A stretch of DNA of 64,000 nt from a bacterium (GCA_030425045.1 JAUHVL010000008.1:79204-143203); one strand, 5' to 3'; shown: positions 8,496 through 16,822, counted from the first letter of the stretch. Numbers and translations are program-made. The notes: generated by a model from the sequence alone, not told the origin.

Positions 8496-9594
8496 ATTGA
8501 ATAAAGGAGTCTGGACTTAAAACAAACTCTCCTGCTCGCTCTTTTTCGTGGATAAATTTGATAATTAATGTCTGGGCTTTTTCAATAGCTCCTGCGGGAA
8601 ACTGCTTATCGAGACTCTCTAAGAAATCCATTCTGACGTTTTCCGACACATCACTTAAGAGATCATAAAGAAGCTCTTTACTGGAAATACGTAATGCTTG
8701 GGAAAGAACATTACGATCAACCTCTGTCCAAAAAATTTGCTTCATCTTTGGGGTTAAAAAACGCAGTCTTTCAATCTCTTCAATATTATCGGCGATACTG
8801 ACACCAAGTTTGGGATCAGCTTCTGAAATGAAAGCAATCTTGCGATCGATTTCTTCTTGCTTAAGCCCATTAAAGCCAGGAACATCTAAACCGGCCATTT
8901 TAGTCTGCTTTATTTCAATAACACTTGAAACTGTTTTGAAGGTAATTTCATCTAAGCCTTCATCAAACTGTGCACCAATTTTCATGAGTTTTCCAAGTTC
9001 AGATTCTGATTTAAAAAACTGCTCTTCGCCAAATGGAGCGAGGTACATAATTTTAGCTTGAATATTTTCTTCGAGTTGCTGATCGGAAACATGGGTAATG
9101 GAAATCTCCATTCCCGGTTTAAAATCGAGAACTTCTTTTTTAGGAGCGACAAAACTGATCCCCTTGGTAGAAAGATCAGACATTATATAACTGAGAGTTA
9201 AATGCTTCTCACCAAGATAACAATTAAAAGTCGTCGCTTTATAATCTTGATACTTATAATAAAGTCTTTCAATGATTCTTGAGTCTTTTATTTTAAGTTC
9301 GTTAGGTAGCGGTACAAATAAGATATCGTCTTTGATATCAAATTTTTCTCTTTTAAAAACAATATCAAGTTTATCGCAATGACCATAAATGGCTTCACCT
9401 TTAAAAAGATTCTCTAAAGATCCCACGCTTAAAGAGATCGAAAGCTTATCTTCTTCTAGCTCTACAATTCGGCCAACAAACTTGTACTTACCTTTGACTT
9501 CACTTTGCCAAAAAGTCCACATTAGGGAATCATCAACAGTTTTTTGAATCCGCTCACGAATGGACAAAGTGTCAAAGCACGACCACATTTTCAT
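8488..9594 (-). CDS. PilZ-like protein with a C-terminal FliG-C domain
   Basis: This 368-residue protein appears to be a fusion. The first 100 residues resemble a YcgR-N-type beta domain. A PilZ-like domain follows with D140-L-S-T-K-G, the DxSxxG half of the c-di-GMP site, and IGAQF near 207. The usual RxxxR half is not in its normal place; RIIER at 106-110 is the only candidate and lies early. Residues about 285-360 align well with the FliG C-terminal torque domain (EVDRNVLSQAL, SENVRMDFLESL, AIEKAQTLIIKFI). FliG-C faces the motor stators, so this may be a c-di-GMP-linked flagellar brake or rotor part. No complete FliG is in the window. Confidence 0.85.
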   Translation of the reverse strand: MKMWSCFDTLSIRERIQKTVDDSLMWTFWQSEVKGKYKFVGRIVELEEDKLSISLSVGSLENLFKGEAIYGHCDKLDIVFKREKFDIKDDILFVPLPNELKIKDSRIIERLYYKYQDYKATTFNCYLGEKHLTLSYIMSDLSTKGISFVAPKKEVLDFKPGMEISITHVSDQQLEENIQAKIMYLAPFGEEQFFKSESELGKLMKIGAQFDEGLDEITFKTVSSVIEIKQTKMAGLDVPGFNGLKQEEIDRKIAFISEADPKLGVSIADNIEEIERLRFLTPKMKQIFWTEVDRNVLSQALRISSKELLYDLLSDVSENVRMDFLESLDKQFPAGAIEKAQTLIIKFIHEKERAGEFVLSPDSFIQYV

Positions 9595-9860
9595 AACTCA
9601 CTCCGCTCTTTAAATGTAATAAGTATCGAGATAAAGATCAAGGGACACTTAGCGGCAAGACTCTAAATCTTGATAATGGTCACTTTAGTAGTTTCAAAAC
9701 TATACCATTACAATTAGCTCAGGATCATCACGCTGCCACAAAAGCGTCAATATCGATCACTTTAATGGCATGCGGCCTGCTTCTAAAGAAAGTGTCAGGC
9801 CACCAACAAAAGGAGGTAAGAAAAGGTCAGAACACACACAATTTTTCATGGAGGAGACAC

Positions 9861-10364
9861 ATGACGGAGTATCAGAGAATCTTGCTCACCACAATGAGCT
9901 ATTTTTTTATTTTATGTTTTCTCATTTATGTTGTTTTATTTTACATACTACCTAAACCAGCAGAAGTTTTAACAACTATTCCCGCACAACAAGAAATAAA
10001 ATTAACAACATTTGGAACAAAAAAAGACTGGCAGTACCTACGAAAAAAAGTTTTAAAAATTCAAGGACGACATTGTTTGAAATGTGGAAAAAAACAAGAT
10101 CGTATGCATATCGATCATATAAGGCCCAAATCAAAATATCCTCACTTGGAATTTAAAATAGATAATTTACAAGTTCTCTGTGGAGACTGTAATAGAAAAA
10201 AGTCTTTTGATAAGGAAGTTGATTACAGAAGTACACACCACCTCATGGCCTTACTAAAGGAAGTAAAAACAAACAAATTGATAAAGAGAAAATACACTCA
10301 TAACCTTAAGCATCTTGAAAAGTTAACAATTGCGAAGTTTCAAAAAGACTTAAGAAAAGGCTAG
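9861..10364 (+). CDS. Membrane-anchored HNH endonuclease
   Basis: I start this gene at ATG 9861, preceded at 5 bases by GAGGAG; an upstream in-frame ATG at 9765 lacks such a site. The 167-residue product has one N-terminal transmembrane helix (about 8-31). A treble-clef HNH nuclease core follows: C72-x2-C75, H83-I-D85-H86, N102 and C107-x2-C110-N. HNH enzymes cut DNA with a metal held by these residues. An anchored nuclease domain is unusual and leaves open whether it faces the cytoplasm or periplasm. Its stop overlaps the convergent MepA-like gene by 4 bases (CTAG). The 266 bases upstream (9595-9860) hold no gene I can support. Confidence 0.85.
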   Translation: MTEYQRILLTTMSYFFILCFLIYVVLFYILPKPAEVLTTIPAQQEIKLTTFGTKKDWQYLRKKVLKIQGRHCLKCGKKQDRMHIDHIRPKSKYPHLEFKIDNLQVLCGDCNRKKSFDKEVDYRSTHHLMALLKEVKTNKLIKRKYTHNLKHLEKLTIAKFQKDLRKG

Positions 10365-11152
10365 CAACCTGATCCTGATGGTGGTTCCGCTTGGTCTATA
10401 CAGTCGGGGTCATCATCAGGACACTTTAATCTCAAGTGAAAATGTGTTTCGTGATGTTGATTTAAAGGTCTTAGTCGTCTCAAGACTTCTATATTATCAG
10501 AAAACTCACCTATAGATTTAGCATAACTGCACATTCTTGATTTAATAGCAGGATCGACAAAAATTCGTCCAACATCAGCTTGATCGACAATATACTTAAA
10601 AAGCTCCCAATTTCGAGAGGTATTAAAGTTACTTGTCACCTTTCCCTTCGAAACAAAGTACTGTGTCCAGTAAGCATTATTTTTACCTTGTAATTTATGA
10701 TCATTACTTAAATAAACGATATCAACATCTAGACCATTTTGATGACTTTGATGGTTCGGTAGCGCTGGCCCTCCATGCCTATTGGCCAAATCACCAACTT
10801 GCAGTTTTTCAACATTGTCGTATCTCGCTTGAACTTCATCTGCCATATCGATAACAAGGTCAATCAGCTCTCTGGTACCATAGGGACGATCTCTATTCAT
10901 AAAAATTTTATGGATAGAATTACTACGGTTGAGAACATCTTCAGCGTTAATAAGCATTCCCCCATCACTGTAATAACCAACGGCTTGGGTTTGTCCTGGA
11001 TCGCGATCGTCATCAGTGCTTGTATCTCCACACTGAGCTTTATGCTCACTTAATTGTGAAGCTGATAATTTAGATGTATCAACTTTTTCACAATCAGTTT
11101 GTTTACAAGAAACAAATAAAAGTAATGTCGCTAACCCAATTATATTTTTCAT
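10361..11152 (-). CDS. MepA-like (M74) murein endopeptidase lipoprotein
   Basis: This 263-residue protein begins with a lipoprotein signal peptide (lipobox LFVSC, lipidated C16). The catalytic region fits the penicillin-insensitive murein endopeptidase MepA family: RHGGPALPNHQSH with H134 and H137, then GLDVDIVY with D142/D144 as zinc ligands, and a C-terminal HHETHFHLRL histidine cluster. Members cut D-Ala-meso-DAP cross-links in peptidoglycan. Lipidation differs from the soluble periplasmic E. coli enzyme and suggests anchoring in the outer or inner membrane. In a predator such enzymes can act on prey wall, but nothing here shows that directly. Confidence 0.92.
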   Translation of the reverse strand: MKNIIGLATLLLFVSCKQTDCEKVDTSKLSASQLSEHKAQCGDTSTDDDRDPGQTQAVGYYSDGGMLINAEDVLNRSNSIHKIFMNRDRPYGTRELIDLVIDMADEVQARYDNVEKLQVGDLANRHGGPALPNHQSHQNGLDVDIVYLSNDHKLQGKNNAYWTQYFVSKGKVTSNFNTSRNWELFKYIVDQADVGRIFVDPAIKSRMCSYAKSIGEFSDNIEVLRRLRPLNQHHETHFHLRLKCPDDDPDCIDQAEPPSGSGC

Positions 11153-11279
11153 AATGTTCCTCTAAGTAATTTTATTACCTTTCGGAAAAGTGAAATATTT
11201 TTTTAGCTTAAAAACTCTAACAGGCAGTATTCATGGGGCATTATGAAACCGAATGATTCAGTCTTGATTCTTTTTTTGA

Positions 11280-11930
11280 TTAACTTATTTTTATTTTCTT
11301 TACGTCTTTGACATATTCATCAAACTCTAAGGCATTACCATCAGATGTAATTTGACCGATTCTTTCAACTAAGTTCTCTACTCTGTCTAGGGCATTTTGA
11401 AGTCGAGAAAGATATTTCTCATCTATGTCGTATTTCTTTTTAATTTGGGAAAGAGTTCCTCCGGCAATCATCAAAGGATTATTGAATTCATGCCGGCAAG
11501 TTACAATTAATGCCTTTACTGCCTCAGACTCTTTAAGCTGAGCATATTCTTTACTGAGGGTTGCATGCTCTAGCTGAGTTAAAATTCTTGCATAAAATAT
11601 AGCTTCATTAATAGGCTTTAGAACAAAGTCGTTAGCACCATTACTTAAAGTATAAACGAGGTCATTATCTTCTTGGGTAGCAGAAATCATAATGACTGGT
11701 AAATGGTTTTGATCCCATTTTTTTCTAATTTCTTTTAATACTGTAATCCCGGACTCTTCTCCAATTTGAAGATCTAATAAAACTAAATCAAACTCTTGAC
11801 TATTGATGGCCTCTAAACCCTGTTCTATATTAGATGCCGAATAAGGAACCATCCCCCACTTTTTTAACTTGTGAGAAACAAGCTCGATCAAAAATCGATC
11901 GTCATCAATGATTAGAATTTTTATCGACAT
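11280..11930 (-). CDS. Receiver domain plus histidine-kinase H-box region without ATPase domain
   Basis: This 216-residue protein has a complete receiver domain (1-120; D9-D11 acidic patch, acceptor D53 in LLDLQIG, K105 in FVLKPI). About 80 residues follow that look like a HisKA dimerisation helix pair, with a canonical H box at H147 (CRHEFNNPL). No N, G1 or G2 boxes follow, and the gene stops soon after. It therefore cannot autophosphorylate. It may receive phosphate from a partner kinase on H147 or D53 and pass it on, or it may be a trimmed hybrid kinase. It is divergent from the sigma-54-driven gene at 12139. Confidence 0.88.
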   Translation of the reverse strand: MSIKILIIDDDRFLIELVSHKLKKWGMVPYSASNIEQGLEAINSQEFDLVLLDLQIGEESGITVLKEIRKKWDQNHLPVIMISATQEDNDLVYTLSNGANDFVLKPINEAIFYARILTQLEHATLSKEYAQLKESEAVKALIVTCRHEFNNPLMIAGGTLSQIKKKYDIDEKYLSRLQNALDRVENLVERIGQITSDGNALEFDEYVKDVKKIKIS

Positions 11931-11992
11931 ATTCTTTAAACCCTCAACTTCTTATCGAATTTTACCCTTTATAAGTTAAAAGAAATCGGAAC

Positions 11993-12009
11993 TGTCTAAA
12001 CTTTAGACA
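11993..12009. promoter_or_regulatory. 17-bp perfect palindrome, candidate activator site
   Basis: TGTCTAAA-C-TTTAGACA is a perfect palindrome of two 8-base arms around one C. It lies between the divergent genes at 11930 and 12139, about 110 bases upstream of the predicted sigma-54 start point near 12117. That is a usual distance for a bacterial enhancer-binding-protein site. The binding protein is unknown. Confidence 0.45.
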
Positions 12010-12057
12010 CTCGCCAAGGGCAACGTATCCTCTGCCCTAAAACTGAATGTAATATTA

Positions 12058-12074
12058 AAGTGTTACAAACACTT
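12058..12074. promoter_or_regulatory. Second inverted repeat in the same gap
   Basis: AAGTGT-TACAA-ACACTT has 6-base arms and a 5-base spacer, about 15 bases upstream of the sigma-54 -24 element. It could be an operator or IHF/activator-adjacent site. The arms are short, so chance is possible. Confidence 0.3.
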
Positions 12075-12088
12075 CCCCCTTCATCTTT

Positions 12089-12105
12089 TTGGCACTCAGG
12101 TTGCA
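12089..12105 (+). promoter_or_regulatory. Sigma-54 (RpoN) -24/-12 promoter
   Basis: TTGGCACTCAGGTTGCA matches the RpoN consensus TGGCAC-N5-TTGCA, with the invariant GG and GC dinucleotides exactly 10 bases apart. Transcription should start near 12117, about 22 bases before the ATG at 12139. RpoN promoters need an AAA+ activator bound upstream, and the palindrome at 11993-12009 is a candidate site. Confidence 0.8.
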
Positions 12106-12138
12106 AATATTTTAAGTAGACATCTCTAAGGAGAATTG

Positions 12139-12480
12139 ATGAAAACGATAATGACAATTTTACTTTTAACGACTTCCCTAAACCTTTTTGCTAGTGAGCA
12201 GATTACGTGTTTCGGCCCAAGAAACTCACATAAGATTATTCTCAACTCAAAAAGTGTTAGCGTAAGTAAACCTTTTTCGAATATTTCACGTGATGTCGCT
12301 TCTGAGATATCTGTACGAACGAGAGTGATGGGAAATGGTTTTAGCAAGTTTTTTTATGTATCAGGGAAAAAGTATACCATTCATATTGATGATAAAGACA
12401 ATTTTTCAGATATCGATGACTATATGATTATTAAATCGAGCAATGGTCATGAAATTACCTATCCGCTCAACTGCCAATAG
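12139..12480 (+). CDS. Small secreted protein under a sigma-54 promoter
   Basis: I take ATG 12139, which follows AAGGAG (12128-12133) at 5 bases, over the TTG one codon upstream. The product has 113 residues: a cleavable signal peptide (about 1-19, ending LFAS) and a mature domain of about 94 residues, basic in the middle, with two cysteines (one in ITCFGP, one near the C-terminus) that could form a disulfide. I recognise no family. It is monocistronic, as the next gene is convergent three bases later. Tight RpoN control suggests a condition- or stage-specific exported factor. Confidence 0.85.
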   Translation: MKTIMTILLLTTSLNLFASEQITCFGPRNSHKIILNSKSVSVSKPFSNISRDVASEISVRTRVMGNGFSKFFYVSGKKYTIHIDDKDNFSDIDDYMIIKSSNGHEITYPLNCQ

Positions 12481-12482
12481 TT

Positions 12483-13295
12483 TTAACGTTTAAATTTAAA
12501 CTTCTTTATAAGGTTATCGTCTTTATCTGATCTCTCAGGAATGCGGTAACCTTTACAACCTCGAATGACAGTCGTTTCTTCACGCCCAACTTTGGCATAA
12601 TCATCCAACTCTACATAACTTGAAGCACGTTCTTTTTTTCCAATTCTATAAAGCGCTGCCTCAGCTAAATACTCTCCCGTCAGCTGCATTCCTCCATTAA
12701 CCGTAACCGGACTATAGGCAATAGGGTGAACCTTGGCACGAATACTTTCCGTTTCTGCAAGTGTGACTGAGAATAGCTTTTTTCTACCAGTATTAGATTT
12801 AACAACCTCTACATTGTTTATTTTTAAGCGATGGTCTAAGGCAGGACAAGGTATATTATCAAGCCGTGTAGAGAGAGATGAAGCTGCGTAATTGATTCCC
12901 AATGAGGCTGAATTTGATTGATTAAAACGAATCTCTCCAGGAGACTTTTGATTTTCAAAAGCAAATTGAACCGCAAAGTAACCCATCGTTCGAGATGATG
13001 TACTCGCTCTTCTTTTAACCCTTATTAACCATGAGTCTATTCCCTTTTCTCGATAGAGCTTTTCCATATCATCTTTTTTTAATTGGGGTATCCCTACATG
13101 AATTCTTATTCCTCTACTAATTTTTTGTTTATAATAAGGTCCGACTTTCCAGGGCACCTCTTTAATGAGTTTTACTTTTAACTCGTCGGCATAAACAAAA
13201 GTACGATTACCTTCCTCGACAAGTTTTGCTTTTTTTGTGCATGAAAACAATAGAAGTATTACAAGATATGCAGAAATTTTGTTTCTTGAGAGCAT
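12483..13295 (-). CDS. Lipoprotein of unknown function
   Basis: This 270-residue protein has a lipoprotein signal (LLLFSC, lipidated C19). The mature part is rich in beta-type and basic segments and has two cysteines near IPCPALDH and IRGCKGYR. No catalytic motif or known family is visible. Its start lies 37 bases inside the 3' end of manA, so the two are co-transcribed, but this overlap does not point to a shared function. Localisation to the periplasmic face of a membrane is well supported. The function is unknown. Confidence 0.8.
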   Translation of the reverse strand: MLSRNKISAYLVILLLFSCTKKAKLVEEGNRTFVYADELKVKLIKEVPWKVGPYYKQKISRGIRIHVGIPQLKKDDMEKLYREKGIDSWLIRVKRRASTSSRTMGYFAVQFAFENQKSPGEIRFNQSNSASLGINYAASSLSTRLDNIPCPALDHRLKINNVEVVKSNTGRKKLFSVTLAETESIRAKVHPIAYSPVTVNGGMQLTGEYLAEAALYRIGKKERASSYVELDDYAKVGREETTVIRGCKGYRIPERSDKDDNLIKKFKFKR

Positions 13296-14170
13296 GTAAA
13301 ATCCATTTTTATTTGATTGGGAATAATTGCTGTTTCATATGATTTTAATTTCTTATCACCAAGAATAAGCTCTCCCTCTAAAACAAGGACGGAGTGGAAG
13401 CGTGTTTTTTCTATTGTCTCCAGTTCTCCACCAGAAGTATTTTGAACAAGTCTAACTTCAAAGTCCTTAAAGCTTGTTAATGTCACCAATTCAGAAAGAT
13501 GAGACGAAGCCTTTGAATGTCTGAAATAATCTATCGAATTAAAGTCACTTTCAAAATTTGTTACATCTAAAGCTTGCTTGATATGCAACTCTCTTGAGTT
13601 ACCTTGATCGTCTAATCGATTCCAATCCCAAACACGATAGGTGATGCCAGAGCTTTGCTGTATTTCAGCTAAGAAAACATCTTTTCCTATAGCATGAATT
13701 GTTCCAGCAGGTACGAAGAAAAAGTCATGTTTTGATACAGGAAAATATTTTAAATAGCCTGATAAGTTGTCTTTATTTTCTAATGCTTTTGAGAAATCTT
13801 CCTTTGATACTCCCTCTTTTAAGCCTAGATAAATACCTGCACCGGGTTTAGCATCTAAAATCAACCAGCATTCTGTTTTTCCTGATGAACTTTCAACTTG
13901 TCTTGCGTATTCGTCATCAGGGTGAACTTGAACACTAAGGTTATCTGATGTATCGAGAAGTTTAACGAGATATGGAAGTTGAGTTTCGTCTAAAAAACGG
14001 TCTAAACTTTCGCCGTTAACTCTACTCGGTCCATCATGATGGCGAGAAACAACCCAGCTTTCTCCTACCTTTTCAGTGGTATCAAGGTTAAAAATGTTGG
14101 CCAGTCTCCGACCTCCCCAAATTTTAAATACCTGATGGGGAGTGGGGTATAAAATACTATTTTTCATCAT
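13259..14170 (-). CDS. manA: Class I mannose-6-phosphate isomerase
   Basis: This 303-residue protein interconverts mannose-6-phosphate and fructose-6-phosphate, feeding mannose into glycolysis or supplying sugars for surface glycans. It has the type I cupin zinc site: Q and H in SVQVHPDD, E in GKTECWL and H in PAGTIHAIG. IWGG near the N-terminus and YRVWDWNR are also family marks. The length fits the short Bacillus-type enzymes rather than the roughly 390-residue E. coli form. No GDP-mannose genes are nearby. The start is MMKNSILYP, and a start one codon later is equally possible. Confidence 0.94.
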   Translation of the reverse strand: MMKNSILYPTPHQVFKIWGGRRLANIFNLDTTEKVGESWVVSRHHDGPSRVNGESLDRFLDETQLPYLVKLLDTSDNLSVQVHPDDEYARQVESSSGKTECWLILDAKPGAGIYLGLKEGVSKEDFSKALENKDNLSGYLKYFPVSKHDFFFVPAGTIHAIGKDVFLAEIQQSSGITYRVWDWNRLDDQGNSRELHIKQALDVTNFESDFNSIDYFRHSKASSHLSELVTLTSFKDFEVRLVQNTSGGELETIEKTRFHSVLVLEGELILGDKKLKSYETAIIPNQIKMDFTCSQETKFLHIL

Positions 14171-14323
14171 TTTGACTCAATTTGTTGCCACTCTAGTTTC
14201 TCAACTTTCATTTCAGTGAGCAAGGGCCAATATACCGTAATAAATTCGGTTAGATAATCAAAAGATAAATATCTTCATCGTAATACTAAGCCAAAGGACG
14301 GTCACACGGTAAAATAGAATGAG

Positions 14324-15055
14324 ATGAAAAAGAATAGTCGCTCTATCAGGGCCCCAGTTATTACTCTGCCGGATACCGTTTTGTTTCCCTGGACACTTAC
14401 GCATATAGAAATAAGCGATCAAGCTCATTTGAAAATTATTAAAGACGCTCTTAAAAATGGGAGTAATATTGTCATCACTCTACGAAAAGACCCCTTTGCT
14501 CCAAGAAATCCCTTTTCTTCTCATATAAATAAAAAGATGAATCAGATTGGAACCATTGGTAGACCTATTGTTATCGATGAGTCTGATCATGGATACACTA
14601 AAGTTATTTTTAAAGGACAGGAAAGAGTAATCATCAAAGAACTTATACAAAATCTCCCCTATCCCATTTATGAGCTGGAGCTTTGTCCAGATAGTAACTT
14701 AGAAAAAAATGAAAAAAAAATCATGGCCTTATCTCCCGGTGGTAATGCCCATATCGAACGACTGGCCAATCTGCTTCATAACTGGGGAGAACGAAATATT
14801 CAAGATTCACTCGATCGCGACAACTTCTTTTCGAGTTTAGAAAATATTAATCATCTTATTAATAATATCTCTACTCATTTAATCGATGATTCTGAAATCA
14901 AACAAATTCTTTTAGAGACTTTAGACATCAGTGAAAGGATCCAAATTCTCTCTTTATTATTTCCAAGTGAAATGGTGGATAGAGAAGATCCAATGGCCTC
15001 TCAAGCGTTGAAAGAATATGAGTCCATTGAAAGTAAAATGATCAAGTCTCAATAA
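14324..15055 (+). CDS. Lon N-terminal (LON substrate-binding) domain protein
   Basis: This 243-residue protein resembles the N-terminal substrate-binding domain of Lon protease, with PVITLPDTVLFPWTLTHIEI at the start, IGTIGR, VIFKGQERV and a helical C-terminal half. The AAA+ and protease domains are absent. Such stand-alone proteins are widespread in bacteria and their role is uncertain, perhaps as substrate adaptors. The ribosome site before ATG 14324 is weak. It converges on the membrane enzyme gene with a 7-base overlap of the ends. Confidence 0.88.
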   Translation: MKKNSRSIRAPVITLPDTVLFPWTLTHIEISDQAHLKIIKDALKNGSNIVITLRKDPFAPRNPFSSHINKKMNQIGTIGRPIVIDESDHGYTKVIFKGQERVIIKELIQNLPYPIYELELCPDSNLEKNEKKIMALSPGGNAHIERLANLLHNWGERNIQDSLDRDNFFSSLENINHLINNISTHLIDDSEIKQILLETLDISERIQILSLLFPSEMVDREDPMASQALKEYESIESKMIKSQ

Positions 15056-15714
15056 AAAGCAAAATGCATATTAATTAAAGTAAGCCCAAGTCCTGAAAGT
15101 AAGGGAATCACAAAATTATCATCAACAAAGAAAGTACAGAGCTCTGCTAACGAGCCAATGAAACCTGCAATCAAACTGAACAAGACAAGGTTCCAGCTAA
15201 AAGGAATAAGGGCAATCGAATAGATAAAAGTAACAACAGCACAAACGGCCACGCCAGCTAAACTTCCTTCAAGAGTTTTCCCTTGCCATAATTTTGTTTT
15301 GCCAAAATGGATACCAACCATTGAAGAAATGGGGTCAGAGAAGATCAAAAAGATGCAGGAGATGAGAGCTAAACTTTCATCAAAAAATCGTAATGTTAAA
15401 GCCACACCAAAAGCGTAGTAAACAAATCCACTAATTTGATGACGTTCTTTTTCACGCATGAGTGGACCCATTACACTTAAAACAAGAGCGTTAAAGCGAG
15501 TGCTTTTTAACCTTAAGGTCTCCATCAAAAATACAATTGCACCAAGAGTCAAAAGTAGATTGGACATTTCAATGGGAGAAATATTTGAAAGTAAGTAATA
15601 GAGAAGCCCCAAAACCCCTGTGGCCATATGCCAAATCCTTCGAGGGAGATGAAGGTCGTTGCTGGCCTTCAAGTTTCGAAAAGGTTTGAGTGATTTTATC
15701 GAGTTAATTTTCAA
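15049..15714 (-). CDS. Polyprenol/dolichol kinase- or phosphatidate cytidylyltransferase-like membrane protein
   Basis: This 221-residue integral membrane protein has about six or seven hydrophobic helices. The signature SDPISSMVGIHFGK followed by GKTLEGSLAG is that of the CTP-dependent polyprenol/phytol kinase (SEC59/VTE5-like) and related CDP-diglyceride synthetase superfamily. It probably phosphorylates a lipid alcohol with CTP. Substrate cannot be chosen from sequence. The N-terminus has a short basic stretch with HLPRRIWHMATG, which is typical of the family. It stands alone, divergent from the MinD-like gene. Confidence 0.85.
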   Translation of the reverse strand: MKINSIKSLKPFRNLKASNDLHLPRRIWHMATGVLGLLYYLLSNISPIEMSNLLLTLGAIVFLMETLRLKSTRFNALVLSVMGPLMREKERHQISGFVYYAFGVALTLRFFDESLALISCIFLIFSDPISSMVGIHFGKTKLWQGKTLEGSLAGVAVCAVVTFIYSIALIPFSWNLVLFSLIAGFIGSLAELCTFFVDDNFVIPLLSGLGLTLINMHFAFY

Positions 15715-15821
15715 GTTGTATCCTTGATCATTTTAGTTTCTGAACTATACGGGATAAAAATAATGTGAGTCAAATTTCTCACTTTTGTTCAAAAACTTCG
15801 ATATCAGAATTTCTATCCCTA

Positions 15822-15830
15822 TGATACTAT
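15822..15830 (+). promoter_or_regulatory. Candidate extended -10 promoter for the 15869-21046 run
   Basis: TGATACTAT (TGn followed by a TATAAT-like hexamer) lies 38 bases before the ATG at 15869 in the divergent gap. The hexamer at the -35 position is poor, as is allowed for extended -10 promoters. Support is modest. Confidence 0.35.
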
Positions 15831-15868
15831 TAGGAAAGTAGAATTTTTTAAGTAGGTACCCACGCAGG

Positions 15869-16813
15869 ATGTCAAGAGATAATCAAGATCCAAAATGGAA
15901 TCAATATATAGCCCCACAATCTGCTCCAAAAATTTGGTCGATTGGTGGTGGAAAAGGTGGAGTTGGAAAAAGTTTAGTAACAGCTAACCTTTCACTTTGC
16001 TTAGCACTTATGGGTTATAAAGTGGTGGCCATCGATCTCGACCTTGGTGGTGCTAACCTCCACACTTGTCTTGGTGTTCATATTCCTGAGAAAACTCTAT
16101 CTGATTATCTTTCAAAAAAAGTTCATCATCTTGAAGAACTTTTAACACCGACACCAAATGAAAATTTACAAATTATCAGTGGTGCTCAAGATGATGTTGG
16201 TATTGCAAACCTTAAACAAATGCATAAAACCAAAATTTTAAATAAAATTAGAGAGCTCGAAGCTGACTTTGTCTTGATCGACCTGGGTGCGGGAACAACG
16301 TTCAACACCTTAGACTTTTTTATTTCTGCAGATCAAGGAATTTTAACGACACTTCCCGAACCTACATCAATTGAAAATACTTATCGTTTTATCAAGTCGA
16401 TCTATCACCGAAAGTTAAAAATGGCGGAAGACTTGCTAGAGGTTGGACCTCTTATTGATCAAGCGATGAACGCAAAAATTACACAAAACAATACACCCGC
16501 TCAATTGATCGGAAAAGTTATCGAGATGAACCCAGATATGGGACACCGACTGCAAAATGAAATCTCTCAACTTGTGCCAAAATTGATTATTAACCAGGTA
16601 AGAACTCAAGCAGATATTGATATTGGTTTTTCAATGAAGATTGTCTGTAAAAAATATTTTGGAATCAACTTGGATTATGTTGGTTATCTTGAATACGATG
16701 CTTCTGTTTGGCAAAGTGTGAAAAGAAGAAAACCACTTCTTATGGAATTTCCAAACTCTGGCCTTATCCAAAACTTTGATAGAATCGTCCACCGATTACT
16801 CAATTTAACTTAG
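15869..16813 (+). CDS. MinD/ParA-family P-loop ATPase
   Basis: This 314-residue deviant-Walker ATPase has GGGKGGVGKS with signature K29 and K34, switch residues in AIDLDLGGANLHT, and DFVLIDLGAGT. It belongs to the MinD/FlhG/ParA group that positions cellular structures. No MinC, MinE, ParB or flagellar genes are adjacent. It is followed 9 bases later by a J-like/HTH gene, and this pairing suggests a membrane- or pole-associated regulatory role. FlhG-like or Mrp-like roles are alternatives; the extra C-terminal 60 residues do not decide between them. Confidence 0.92.
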   Translation: MSRDNQDPKWNQYIAPQSAPKIWSIGGGKGGVGKSLVTANLSLCLALMGYKVVAIDLDLGGANLHTCLGVHIPEKTLSDYLSKKVHHLEELLTPTPNENLQIISGAQDDVGIANLKQMHKTKILNKIRELEADFVLIDLGAGTTFNTLDFFISADQGILTTLPEPTSIENTYRFIKSIYHRKLKMAEDLLEVGPLIDQAMNAKITQNNTPAQLIGKVIEMNPDMGHRLQNEISQLVPKLIINQVRTQADIDIGFSMKIVCKKYFGINLDYVGYLEYDASVWQSVKRRKPLLMEFPNSGLIQNFDRIVHRLLNLT

Positions 16814-16822
16814 GAATATATC

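Noticed and set aside
9765..9860. N-terminal extension of the HNH nuclease gene from ATG 9765
   Set aside because: It has no ribosome site, and the extension is polar and unlike a family sequence. ATG 9861 has GAGGAG at the right distance.
11998..12005. TAAAGTTT on the minus strand, like a sigma-28 -35 element ahead of the receiver/H-box gene
   Set aside because: The downstream CCGAT-like sequence is at the wrong spacing (about 7-8 bases, not about 11), and the hexamer is part of the symmetric palindrome.
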